Shown here one piece after another: positions 1 to 5,212 of a DNA stretch of 5,212 nt (position 1 is its first letter; each line of letters starts with the position of its first letter). A model generated the notes under the pieces. The model worked only from the letters and a program-made list of their open reading frames with translations, was not told where the DNA came from and made no database searches. The translations under genes and the position numbers were made by a program. This DNA comes from Cellvibrionales bacterium UBA2034 (lineage in GTDB: Bacteria; Pseudomonadota; Gammaproteobacteria; Pseudomonadales; UBA7239): contig DDBK01000022.1 in the NCBI GenBank assembly GCA_002333095.1, positions 5,039 through 10,250 on the forward strand, given 5' to 3'.

Positions 1-4
1 CGTT

Positions 5-412
5 ATGAGAACTGAATTCCTGCGTTTTTTGCTCACAGGCAGCGCCAACACGGCAGCATCCTGGGTGGTCTACCTGTTTTTCAACCTGTTTTTGCCCTAC
101 ACAGCGGCTTATACGATCTCCTATGCATTCGGGATGGTCTTCACCTATTACATGAACACCCGCTGGGTCTTCAAGGTGCCGATGAAGTGGAGCACGTTCA
201 TGCAGTTCCCCGTGATTTTTGCGCTGCGCTACTGCATGGATGTGAGTGTGCTGTTCATTCTGGTGAAATACGCAGGCTGCCCGGAAACCTATGCACCACT
301 GGTGACTATCGGTTTGACGATGCCAGTGGGTTTCCTGCTGTCACGGTTGGTATTGAAGCGGCGCACACACGGCGCACAGGCGCTCCCGGAAGAAAACCAG
401 CCTAGCGTTTAG
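5..412 (+). CDS. GtrA-family small polytopic inner-membrane protein
   Basis: A 135-residue, strongly hydrophobic protein with about four membrane segments (roughly residues 7-29, 32-54, 65-88 and 95-117) and a short polar, charged C-terminal tail. The N-terminus (FLRFLLTGSANT) and the NTRWVF motif after the second segment (residues 51-56) are typical of the GtrA family. Members of this family are thought to move or hold undecaprenyl-phosphate-linked sugars across the inner membrane, often next to a GT2 glycosyltransferase; the substrate here cannot be told. The ATG at 5 is chosen because it places the family motif at the N-terminus, but only four upstream bases are visible, so a ribosome site cannot be checked. 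The start reads ATGA, which would fit a stop-start overlap with an upstream gene outside the window. Its last codons overlap the convergent fur gene by 11 bp. Confidence 0.88.
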   Translation: MRTEFLRFLLTGSANTAASWVVYLFFNLFLPYTAAYTISYAFGMVFTYYMNTRWVFKVPMKWSTFMQFPVIFALRYCMDVSVLFILVKYAGCPETYAPLVTIGLTMPVGFLLSRLVLKRRTHGAQALPEENQPSV

Positions 413-417
413 GCCGG
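388..417 (-). terminator. Probable intrinsic terminator of fur
   Basis: Read on the minus strand, CCGGCCTA (417-410) pairs with TAGGCTGG (404-397) around the 5-base loop AACGC. This gives an 8-bp stem with one G-U pair, followed at once by TTTTCTTCC (396-388). The fur stop codon lies in the 3' arm, and the whole element sits inside the last codons of the gtrA-like gene. On the plus strand the G-U pair becomes an A-C mismatch and no T-run follows, so the element should work only for fur. Confidence 0.6.
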
Positions 418-812
418 ACGTACAGTACCAGGCTGTGACCCACGAGCTCGAAGCCGTTGGCCGCCGCCAGCTCTTTCTGGATGCGCTCGATATCTGCATT
501 ATGGAACTCCACTACCCGGCCGGTCTCGGTACAGACCATGTGGTCGTGGTGTTCATCGCCGCGGTTCAGCTCGAACACCGCGTAGCCGCCATCGAAATTG
601 TGGCGCGTCACCAGCCCGGCACCCTCAAACTGGGTCAGTACACGGTATACCGTGGCCAGACCCACATCCTCGCCAGTCTCCAGCAGGTTCTTGTAGACAT
701 CCTCTGCACTGAGGTGGCGCTGGTTATTGGTTTCCAGCATTTGCAGGATCTTGATGCGTGGCACAGTGACCTTGAGTCCGGCCTTGCGCAATTCCTGATT
801 TTCACCCGCCAT
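402..812 (-). CDS. fur: Ferric uptake regulator Fur, single-cysteine Pseudomonas type
   Basis: A 136-residue metal-responsive repressor that, with Fe(II) bound, blocks iron-acquisition genes. The N-terminal winged helix covers about residues 1-83, including ELRKAGLKVTVPRIKILQML and the recognition region VGLATVYRVLTQFEGAGLV. The C-terminal dimerisation domain covers about 84-136. Metal ligands expected from the Pseudomonas aeruginosa Fur structure are all present: H33, E81, H91 and E102 for one site, and H88, D90, E109 and H126 for the other. Only one cysteine exists (C94). The CxxC pairs that bind structural zinc in E. coli Fur are absent, as in Pseudomonas Fur. The start is supported by AAGGGG (824-819) six bases upstream and by the MxxxxELRKAGLKVT beginning of the family. 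The gene is divergent from bamE and convergent with the gtrA-like gene. Confidence 0.97.
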   Translation of the reverse strand: MAGENQELRKAGLKVTVPRIKILQMLETNNQRHLSAEDVYKNLLETGEDVGLATVYRVLTQFEGAGLVTRHNFDGGYAVFELNRGDEHHDHMVCTETGRVVEFHNADIERIQKELAAANGFELVGHSLVLYVRPKR

Positions 813-829
813 GTCATGCCCCTTCTAGC

Positions 830-852
830 GCTATCGACTATCGGGTATTATC
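830..852. promoter_or_regulatory. Triple GATA-hexamer cluster, possible Fur operator
   Basis: In the fur/bamE divergent region the minus strand reads GATAAT (852-847), GATAGT (842-837) and GATAGC (835-830), three hexamers in the same orientation with spacers of four and one bases. Fur sites are commonly described as three or more GATAAT-like hexamers, so an autoregulatory role is possible. The spacing is irregular and only one hexamer is perfect, so this is a candidate and not an assignment. Confidence 0.3.
846..851 (+). promoter_or_regulatory. Candidate -10 element for bamE
   Basis: TATTAT matches the sigma-70 -10 consensus at five of six positions and would start a transcript near 858, about 29 bases before the bamE ATG. 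The best-placed -35 candidate, TTCTAG at 823-828, is poor. The same bases, read on the other strand, give GATAAT (852-847), a possible fur -10, so the two divergent promoters may overlap. Confidence 0.3.
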
Positions 853-886
853 GCCGCTCGCTGAAGCCAGTGGTATCCCGTTCTCC

Positions 887-1276
887 ATGTCAATCTTACT
901 GCACCGCCCACTTGTACGTCTGCTATTGCCAGCATTGTTTCTGCTAGGCATCACGGCCTGCTCGTTTCCCGGCGTTTACAAGCTGGATGTGCAGCAGGGC
1001 AACATCATCACGCAAGAAATGGTCAACCAGCTGAAGCCGGGCATGACCCGCCGTCAGGTGCGCTACATCATGGGCACACCGCTGCTGATAGACAGCTTCA
1101 ATGATGATCGCTGGGACTATTTCTATTCCCTGAAAAACGGGGAGAGCGAACTGGCACAGGAACGCCTTACCCTGTTTTTTATTGATGACCAGCTGGTGAA
1201 TATGCAGGGCAACTTCCGTCCTGAGCAGGCCGCCACTCGCCAGTCCAAGGCTGAAGCCAAGACAACAACCGAGTAA
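887..1276 (+). CDS. bamE: Outer membrane assembly lipoprotein BamE (SmpA/OmlA)
   Basis: A 129-residue lipoprotein of the BAM complex, which inserts beta-barrel proteins into the outer membrane; BamE binds BamD and stabilises the complex. The N-terminus is a type II signal peptide: basic H6-R7, a hydrophobic core at about 9-22, and the lipobox ITAC with the lipidated cysteine at C25. The following residue is serine, not aspartate, which fits sorting to the outer membrane. The mature part shows the family motifs in order: QQGNIIT (36-42), LKPGMTRRQVRYIMGTPL (49-66), the F-x4-WDYFY segment (71-80), and RLTLFFIDDQLVNMQG (93-108). A charged, alanine- and threonine-rich tail of about 20 residues follows and looks unstructured. 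The ribosome site before the ATG is weak. bamE faces fur across a 74-bp divergent region and ends 15 bp from the convergent rnfH stop codon; I see no clear terminator between them. Confidence 0.96.
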   Translation: MSILLHRPLVRLLLPALFLLGITACSFPGVYKLDVQQGNIITQEMVNQLKPGMTRRQVRYIMGTPLLIDSFNDDRWDYFYSLKNGESELAQERLTLFFIDDQLVNMQGNFRPEQAATRQSKAEAKTTTE

Positions 1277-1291
1277 TACTGTTGGGCTGAA

Positions 1292-1582
1292 TTAGCGGCG
1301 ACGGGATTTGTCAGCGCGCTGTCGCCGGGCTTCTTTGGGATCCAGCAGCAGTGGCCGGTAGATTTCTACGCGGTCACCGTCTTGAAGCACATATCCGCCA
1401 TCCACCACCTTGCTGAATACCCCGAGCGTGCACCCGCCCAGCGCCAGCCCGGGGAACGCATCAGCTATTCCGGATAACGCCACGGCCTGCTGTGCTGTGC
1501 AACCGGTTTTGACTTCCAGTGCGTCTACCCACTGTTTTTCTGGCGTGGCGCAGGCGACCTCAATCCTGATGTTTAGCGGCAT
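1292..1582 (-). CDS. rnfH: RnfH-family ubiquitin-like (beta-grasp) protein
   Basis: A 96-residue protein of the RnfH/UPF0125 (YfjF, also called RatB) family. The diagnostic C-terminal half is visible: LGVFSKVVDGGYVLQDGDRVEIYRPLLLDPKEARRQRA, split here as LGVFSKVVDGGYVLQ (53-67) and DGDRVEIYRPLLLDPKEARR (68-87), followed by a basic tail. The family has a ubiquitin-like fold; its molecular role is not settled. It is often annotated beside rnf electron-transport genes, but no rnf genes are present here. The ATG at 1582 is chosen over the in-frame ATG at 1621 because it gives the family length, has GGAGGA eight bases upstream, and forms the TGATG junction with ratA. The pair ratA-rnfH has been proposed to be a toxin-antitoxin couple in E. 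coli, but this naming is weakly supported. Confidence 0.93.
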   Translation of the reverse strand: MPLNIRIEVACATPEKQWVDALEVKTGCTAQQAVALSGIADAFPGLALGGCTLGVFSKVVDGGYVLQDGDRVEIYRPLLLDPKEARRQRADKSRRR

Positions 1583-2028
1583 CAATGCGCTCCTCCGTAC
1601 AGCGTGTGGGCGCGGCGGCACAGCGAATCCACCAGATTGCTTGCCACGCCCTCGAACAGTTTACCGGCAGCGAGATTGGCCAGTGTGCCATCCAGCTCGA
1701 ACTGCAGATCCAGTGACACCTTGCAGGCTTCCGGTGCCAGGGCATCGAATTGCCAACGGCCTGCCAGCGAGCTGAACGGACCTTCCAGCAACTCCATCAC
1801 GATGGTGTGCGGGCGTTGCAGGCGGTTACGCGTGGCAAAGCTCTGGCTGATGCCAGCGCGACTGAGCTGCAAGCGCGCTTCAATAACATCCGCTTCTGCC
1901 AACAGGACGCACGCCCCCACGCAGCCATCCATATACTGCGGATAGGCCTCGATGTTGTTGATCAGGTCAAACAACTGCTCTGCCGGATAAGGCAGCAGCG
2001 CAGTCTTGGCGATACGGGTGATGGGCAT
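1582..2028 (-). CDS. ratA: RatA, START-domain (Coq10-like) ribosome-associated protein
   Basis: A 148-residue protein of the polyketide cyclase/START superfamily, spanning almost the whole length. Family landmarks are [22 protein letters not shown] (9-30, in two pieces [12 protein letters not shown] and [10 protein letters not shown]), the short strand [18 protein letters not shown] (80-97), and the C-terminal helix with [14 protein letters not shown] (132-145). E. coli RatA is reported to bind 50S subunits and block 70S association, while its mitochondrial relatives (Coq10) bind ubiquinone; the sequence does not decide between these roles. The start matches the MPxxxRTALVPYSAEQ beginning of E. 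coli RatA. No strong Shine-Dalgarno precedes it. It shares one base (TGATG) with rnfH downstream, so the two are almost certainly translated from one message, and it diverges from smpB. Confidence 0.94.
   Translation of the reverse strand: MPITRIAKTALLPYPAEQLFDLINNIEAYPQYMDGCVGACVLLAEADVIEARLQLSRAGISQSFATRNRLQRPHTIVMELLEGPFSSLAGRWQFDALAPEACKVSLDLQFELDGTLANLAAGKLFEGVASNLVDSLCRRAHTLYGGAH
1591..1596 (-). promoter_or_regulatory. Ribosome binding site of rnfH inside ratA
   Basis: The minus strand reads GGAGGA, a near-perfect Shine-Dalgarno, eight bases before the ATG at 1582. It lies within the last codons of ratA and decides the rnfH start in favour of the shorter, 96-residue form. Confidence 0.8.
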
Positions 2029-2055
2029 AGCGGCACATTTAATACGGGAACGTAC

Positions 2056-2064
2056 ATTCTAACA
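2056..2064 (-). promoter_or_regulatory. Candidate extended -10 promoter of ratA-rnfH
   Basis: The minus strand reads TGTTAGAAT, an extended -10 (TGn plus TAGAAT, five of six consensus bases). A start near 2049 would leave a leader of about 20 bases before the ratA ATG at 2028. No good -35 is seen, which is tolerated when the TGn motif is present. Confidence 0.45.
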
Positions 2065-2079
2065 CTGGCACCCTGCGCC

Positions 2080-2085
2080 TATAAT
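2080..2085 (+). promoter_or_regulatory. Perfect -10 element very close to the smpB start
   Basis: TATAAT matches the sigma-70 -10 consensus exactly. Its end is six bases before the A of the smpB ATG (2092), so a start at the usual distance would fall on or beside that A and give a leaderless or nearly leaderless message. The -35 at 17-bp spacing (TTCTAA, 2057-2062) matches only three of six positions and overlaps the ratA -10 on the other strand. Confidence 0.45.
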
Positions 2086-2091
2086 GACCGG

Positions 2092-2565
2092 ATGAGCAAA
2101 TCAAAAAGCAACGACAACGGCGGCACTATCGCCCTCAACAAAAAAGCGCGTCACGATTATTTCATCCAGGATCGCTACGAAGCCGGGATTTCCCTGCAAG
2201 GCTGGGAAGTCAAAAGCCTGCGCGCCGGCAAGTGCCAGCTGGTGGATTCCTATGTGTTGCTCAAGGATGGCGAAGCGTTCCTGCTCGGCGCACACATTTC
2301 GCCGTTGCAAAGTGTATCGACCCATTTTGTGGCAGACCCTGCCCGCACCCGCAAGCTGTTGCTGAAAGACCGTGAGCTGGCCGATATTTTTGCTGCAGTA
2401 CAGCAGAAAGGTTATACCTGTGTCTGCACAGCCATGTACTGGAAAAGGCATCTGGTGAAATGTGAAATTGCGTTGGCCAAAGGCAAGGCCGAACACGACA
2501 AACGCGATGTGGAAAAAGAGAAAGACTGGCAACGGGAAAAACAGCGGTTGATGGCGGCACAGTAA
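2092..2565 (+). CDS. smpB: SsrA-binding protein SmpB
   Basis: A 157-residue partner of tmRNA (SsrA). It carries tmRNA into the A site of stalled ribosomes and takes the place of a codon-anticodon pair during trans-translation. The OB-fold body shows the family signatures: [13 protein letters not shown] (13-25), [19 protein letters not shown] (29-47), [22 protein letters not shown] (51-72, in pieces [11 protein letters not shown] and [11 protein letters not shown]) and [10 protein letters not shown] (82-91). The basic tail with GKAEHDKR (131-138) and the following lysine- and arginine-rich helix are the part that enters the decoding centre. The start at 2092 gives the usual family length; the reading frame stays open far upstream, but that part is the antisense of ratA. 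No Shine-Dalgarno is visible. The tmRNA gene, often found near smpB, is not in this window. Confidence 0.97.
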   Translation: MSKSKSNDNGGTIALNKKARHDYFIQDRYEAGISLQGWEVKSLRAGKCQLVDSYVLLKDGEAFLLGAHISPLQSVSTHFVADPARTRKLLLKDRELADIFAAVQQKGYTCVCTAMYWKRHLVKCEIALAKGKAEHDKRDVEKEKDWQREKQRLMAAQ

Positions 2566-2589
2566 TTACCATTCTCTGGGCAGCAATCA

Positions 2590-3840
2590 TCATTCCCTGG
2601 TGCGATTTTTTTCCTCGATCCAACGCGCCATATAGTAACTGCTCTTGTGCTGGTGATGGCGCAACATCCGCCCGACAAAATTCTGCAATCTGCGCTGGCC
2701 TATTTCTTCATTCGCCACCGCCAGCTGGTACATCAGCCTTGCACCCTGTTCCACTTTGTTAAAGCATTGCTGCAAAATGGCAGTGGCATTTTGCTGTGAC
2801 GCCTGCCACAGCGCGCTGTCCTGATATAACTGCACAGCATCATCGGCAAACGCCTGCGCATCATCGGCAATCAATCCCGGCCATGGCAAATCATCATGCA
2901 TGGATTCTGCGCCAATAGATGTCGTGACGCTCGGCGTGCCCGCCAACATGGCGTCTGCCAACTTGCCTTTGATGCCGGCACCAAAACGCAAGGGCGCGAG
3001 ACAAACGCGCGCCGATTTCATCACGTCAAGCGCGTCATCCGCCCAGCCTTGCACAAGAAAACCGTCGTGTACATTGTGCAATTCACGCGCTTTCTGTGGC
3101 GTATACGCGCCATAAATATGCAGTTGCGCCTGTGGCAGTTGCGTGCGGATTTTTGGCCAGATAGTTTGTTTTAACCACAACACGGAATCCCAGTTCGGTG
3201 CATGCAGGAAATTGCCGATAGTCACAAAGTGTTCCCTCTGCGAGTAACTGCGCCAGTTTTTGCTATCAGGCATGTCGAGCAGGAACGGGCAATGGCATAG
3301 CAAATAATCCGGCACGGAAAATTGACGAGTGAGCAGATCAATTTCAACACGGGAAATGACCAGCGACAGGTCGCAGCGAAAAATGGCAGCGATTTCACGT
3401 GCCGTTATATCCAGTTGCGCCATGGTTTTGTAAAGGTCTGCTTGATAAAGATCAGCAGGATTTTTTAACAATGCCTGTCGTGCTTCACGCAAACAGTGCA
3501 GGTCAGAGGTTTCCAGTACACGCAAGGCGTTGGGGCAATTCTCTTCCACGCGCCAGCCAAACTGTTCTTCCGTCATGAAGCGGTCAAACACGACAATATC
3601 CGGATCCAGTGCATGCACCCAGGTATCAAAGCTGCTGCAGTTCAGCGTAATGGCTTGTTCAGCTACGCCCAGCGCAACAAGGTCTGCGCGGGTATCGCCG
3701 GGCATGGCTGCGCTGGCAAACGTAACGGCATAACCGTGCATCAATAGCTGTTCGATAATTTGCAGCATATGTGAACCCGCTGCCGATGAGCGCGGCTCCG
3801 GCCATACACTGCCAATAATCAGTGCTGCGTGTTGCGGCAT
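2590..3840 (-). CDS. GT-B fold glycosyltransferase, GT4-like
   Basis: A 416-residue protein with the two Rossmann-like halves of a GT-B glycosyltransferase. The N-terminal acceptor half covers about 1-200, beginning IIGSVWPEPRSSAAGSHMLQII, given here as IIGSVWPEPRSSAAG (8-22) followed by SHMLQII. It includes VLETSDLHCLREAR (108-121), a signature of some GT4-like proteins. The C-terminal nucleotide-sugar half (about 201-375) shows FVTIGNFLHAPNWDSV (205-220), LHIYGAY (240-246) and the donor-site loop APLRFGAGIKGKLADAML (282-299), then AGTPSVTTSIGAESM (300-314). The classical E-x7-E motif is replaced by A288 and D296 in this loop. No signal peptide or membrane segment is seen, so it should be cytoplasmic. 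Donor and acceptor are unknown; surface polysaccharide or protein glycosylation are likely areas. It begins seven bases behind uup with a ribosome site over the uup stop codon, suggesting coupled expression, and converges on smpB. Confidence 0.85.
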   Translation of the reverse strand: MPQHAALIIGSVWPEPRSSAAGSHMLQIIEQLLMHGYAVTFASAAMPGDTRADLVALGVAEQAITLNCSSFDTWVHALDPDIVVFDRFMTEEQFGWRVEENCPNALRVLETSDLHCLREARQALLKNPADLYQADLYKTMAQLDITAREIAAIFRCDLSLVISRVEIDLLTRQFSVPDYLLCHCPFLLDMPDSKNWRSYSQREHFVTIGNFLHAPNWDSVLWLKQTIWPKIRTQLPQAQLHIYGAYTPQKARELHNVHDGFLVQGWADDALDVMKSARVCLAPLRFGAGIKGKLADAMLAGTPSVTTSIGAESMHDDLPWPGLIADDAQAFADDAVQLYQDSALWQASQQNATAILQQCFNKVEQGARLMYQLAVANEEIGQRRLQNFVGRMLRHHQHKSSYYMARWIEEKNRTRE

Positions 3841-3845
3841 AAAGG

Positions 3846-3849
3846 CCTC
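3846..3849 (-). promoter_or_regulatory. Ribosome binding site of the glycosyltransferase, overlapping the uup stop codon
   Basis: The minus strand reads TGAGG at 3850-3846: the uup stop TGA (3850-3848) shares bases with the Shine-Dalgarno GAGG, five bases before the ATG at 3840. A ribosome finishing uup would be placed directly on the next start, which supports translational coupling. Confidence 0.6.
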
Positions 3850-5212
3850 AGCTGTTTTCCAGCTCTGTCCAGCGTGCGTAACACGCGTCCAGGTTCTGCT
3901 GGGTGTCTGCCAGTAATGCCAGCACTGCTTCCGTTACCGTGCGTTCCTGCGAGAAGAAATGTGCAGCCTGTGTCTGTTCTGTCAGGCGGGCAATATCCGA
4001 TTCCAGCTGCTCGATTTTCAGCGGCAACTCTTCCAGTTCACGCTGTAATTTATATGACAGTTTGCTCGCGGGTTTCTGGGCGGAGGGTTTTTTCTCAACC
4101 GGCGTTATTTTCTTGACAGCCGCGGGCTGGGCGATCCTGGCGAGTTCATTCTGCCAATCAGTATAGCCGCCGACATGCTCACTGATCTTGCCATTGCCTT
4201 CGAACACCAGCGTGCTGGTGACAACGTTATCCACGAAACTGCGGTCGTGGCTCACCAGCAACACCGTGCCATCAAATTCACACAACAATTCTTCCAGCAG
4301 CTCGAGTGTTTCCATATCCAGATCATTGGTCGGTTCATCCAGCACCAGTAAATTGGCCGGTTGGCTGAACAGTTTGGCGAGAATCAGGCGATTCTGTTCG
4401 CCGCCAGACAAACGCGACACCGGTGTGCGCAAGCGTGATGATTCGAAGAGAAAATTATTCAGGTAACTGATCACATGCAGTGCTTTGCCGTTGATGTCGA
4501 TAAAATCACGCCCGCCGCCGACGTTGTCCACGGCGTTGGCTTTCATGTCCAGTGTGGCGCGCAACTGGTCAAAATACGCGACTTGCAGTTTTGTGCCGCG
4601 CTGGATAGTGCCGCGGCTGGGCTCCAGCTCGCCGAGTATCAGTTTCAATAGTGTGCTTTTGCCGCTGCCGTTCGGGCCGATCAATCCAATGCGGTCGCCG
4701 CGCACAACGGTGGTGGACAGGTGGCTGATGATGTCGCGCTCGCCAAAACAAAAACTGACGTCGTCCAGTGCAGCCACCAGCTTGCCGGATTGTGCAGCCT
4801 GATCGAGTTGCATGCGTGCAGTGCCGGTCTGTTCACGCCGTGCTGCACGCTGTTCGCGCATCGCTTCCAGTGCACGCACGCGCCCCTCGTTGCGGGTGCG
4901 TCGTGCTTTCACGCCTGTACGGATCCAGCGCTCTTCTTCAGCGAGTTTCTTGTCAAATTCACTGTTGGTTTTTTCATCCGATGCGAGACGCTGTTCGCGA
5001 TAATCCAGAAAACCGCGGTAATCACCCCGCCAGACAAATACCTGGCCGCGATCAATTTCCCAGATTTGTGATGCGATTTTTTGCAGGAACGCACGGTCGT
5101 GTGTCACCAGCACTACCGCGCCGGGAAAACTGGCGATCTCCTGTTCCAGCCACATGATGGCTTCGATATCGAGATGGTTGGTCGGCTCGTCGAGCAACAG
5201 GATATCCGGCTC
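3848..5212 (-). CDS. uup: ABC-F ATPase Uup, N-terminal part cut off by the window edge
   Basis: 454 residues are visible; the frame is open to the right edge, so the true start, the first Walker A and the first signature lie outside (E. coli Uup has 635 residues). Numbering from the edge, the order is: Walker B of the first ATPase domain, ILLLDEPTNHLD (4-15), with H-switch THDR (37-40); a charged linker helix pair of the ABC-F type (about 63-140), which in relatives touches the P-site tRNA; second-domain Walker A GPNGSGKST (179-187); signature LSGGE (268-272); Walker B LLVLDE (288-293) with H-switch SHDR (321-324); a lysine- and proline-rich stretch; and a C-terminal coiled coil (about 383-454) starting KLSYKLQRELEELP and holding FFSQE. 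That coiled coil separates Uup from YheS or EttA. ABC-F proteins bind the ribosomal E site; uup mutants raise precise transposon excision. The TTG at 5197 is internal, not a start. Confidence 0.95.
   Translation of the reverse strand, partial: EPDILLLDEPTNHLDIEAIMWLEQEIASFPGAVVLVTHDRAFLQKIASQIWEIDRGQVFVWRGDYRGFLDYREQRLASDEKTNSEFDKKLAEEERWIRTGVKARRTRNEGRVRALEAMREQRAARREQTGTARMQLDQAAQSGKLVAALDDVSFCFGERDIISHLSTTVVRGDRIGLIGPNGSGKSTLLKLILGELEPSRGTIQRGTKLQVAYFDQLRATLDMKANAVDNVGGGRDFIDINGKALHVISYLNNFLFESSRLRTPVSRLSGGEQNRLILAKLFSQPANLLVLDEPTNDLDMETLELLEELLCEFDGTVLLVSHDRSFVDNVVTSTLVFEGNGKISEHVGGYTDWQNELARIAQPAAVKKITPVEKKPSAQKPASKLSYKLQRELEELPLKIEQLESDIARLTEQTQAAHFFSQERTVTEAVLALLADTQQNLDACYARWTELENS

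Noticed and set aside
435..947. Long plus-strand frame opposite fur and running into the start of bamE.
   Set aside because: It mirrors the fur codons and has no recognisable domain; fur and bamE explain this DNA fully.
1297..1326. Inverted repeat GGCGAC / GTCGCC enclosing the palindrome CAGCGCGCTG, near the bamE-rnfH junction.
   Set aside because: It lies in arginine-rich codons at the rnfH 3' end and has no T-run on either strand, so it does not look like a terminator.
1292..2028. Reading ratA-rnfH as a true toxin-antitoxin module.
   Set aside because: Both are conserved housekeeping proteins with folds (START and ubiquitin-like) unlike known toxin-antitoxin pairs; the position next to bamE and smpB is ancestral, not that of a mobile module.
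1750..2091. In-frame upstream extension of smpB to 1750.
   Set aside because: It is antisense to ratA, has no resemblance to SmpB, and would more than double the N-terminus compared with the family.
2566..2589. Search for the tmRNA gene (ssrA) next to smpB.
   Set aside because: Only 24 bases separate smpB from the next gene, and no tmRNA-like sequence is present elsewhere in the window.
2570..2600. Near-perfect 10-bp direct repeat CATTCTCTGG / CATTCCCTGG in the smpB-glycosyltransferase junction.
   Set aside because: Too short and only two copies; no link to a known site or mobile element.
2566..2620. Possible smpB terminator: seven T bases at 2606-2612 after a GGG/CCC and ACCA/TGGT pairing.
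   Set aside because: The two short stems are split by a six-base bulge around a loop of about 14 bases, and the T-run lies within the coding 3' end of the glycosyltransferase, where it is explained by lysine and asparagine codons.

Overview
The window holds a compact, fully coding stretch of a gammaproteobacterial chromosome with moderate GC. The block fur / bamE / rnfH-ratA / smpB is a conserved housekeeping neighbourhood in this class. The Fur protein is the short, single-cysteine type known from Pseudomonas and not the two-CxxC type of Escherichia coli. This points to a Pseudomonadales/Cellvibrionales-like relative; I cannot name a genus from the sequence alone.

Layout, left to right. A small GtrA-family membrane protein (+, 5-412) overlaps the 3' end of fur (-, 402-812) by 11 bp. 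A hairpin followed by a U-rich run, lying across this overlap, looks like the fur terminator. A 74-bp divergent region (813-886) separates fur from bamE (+, 887-1276) and carries three GATA-type hexamers and overlapping -10 elements. bamE converges on the two-gene unit ratA-rnfH (-, 2028 to 1292), whose stop and start codons share one base. A 63-bp divergent region (2029-2091) separates ratA from smpB (+, 2092-2565); it has an extended -10 for ratA and a perfect -10 for smpB placed almost on the start codon. smpB converges on a GT-B glycosyltransferase (-, 2590-3840), which follows directly behind uup (-, 3848 to the right edge, 5' end missing) and is probably co-transcribed and translationally coupled with it.

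Functions. Three genes concern the ribosome: ratA (50S-binding START-domain protein), smpB (trans-translation) and uup (ABC-F ATPase). bamE serves outer-membrane protein assembly and fur controls iron homeostasis. GtrA and the glycosyltransferase suggest surface-glycan or glycolipid work on both flanks of the conserved core. No gap exceeds 80 bp. I see no mobile element, CRISPR array, tRNA, rRNA or tmRNA gene. I did not find an undescribed system; the points worth a second look are regulatory details and the placement of the glycosyltransferase.
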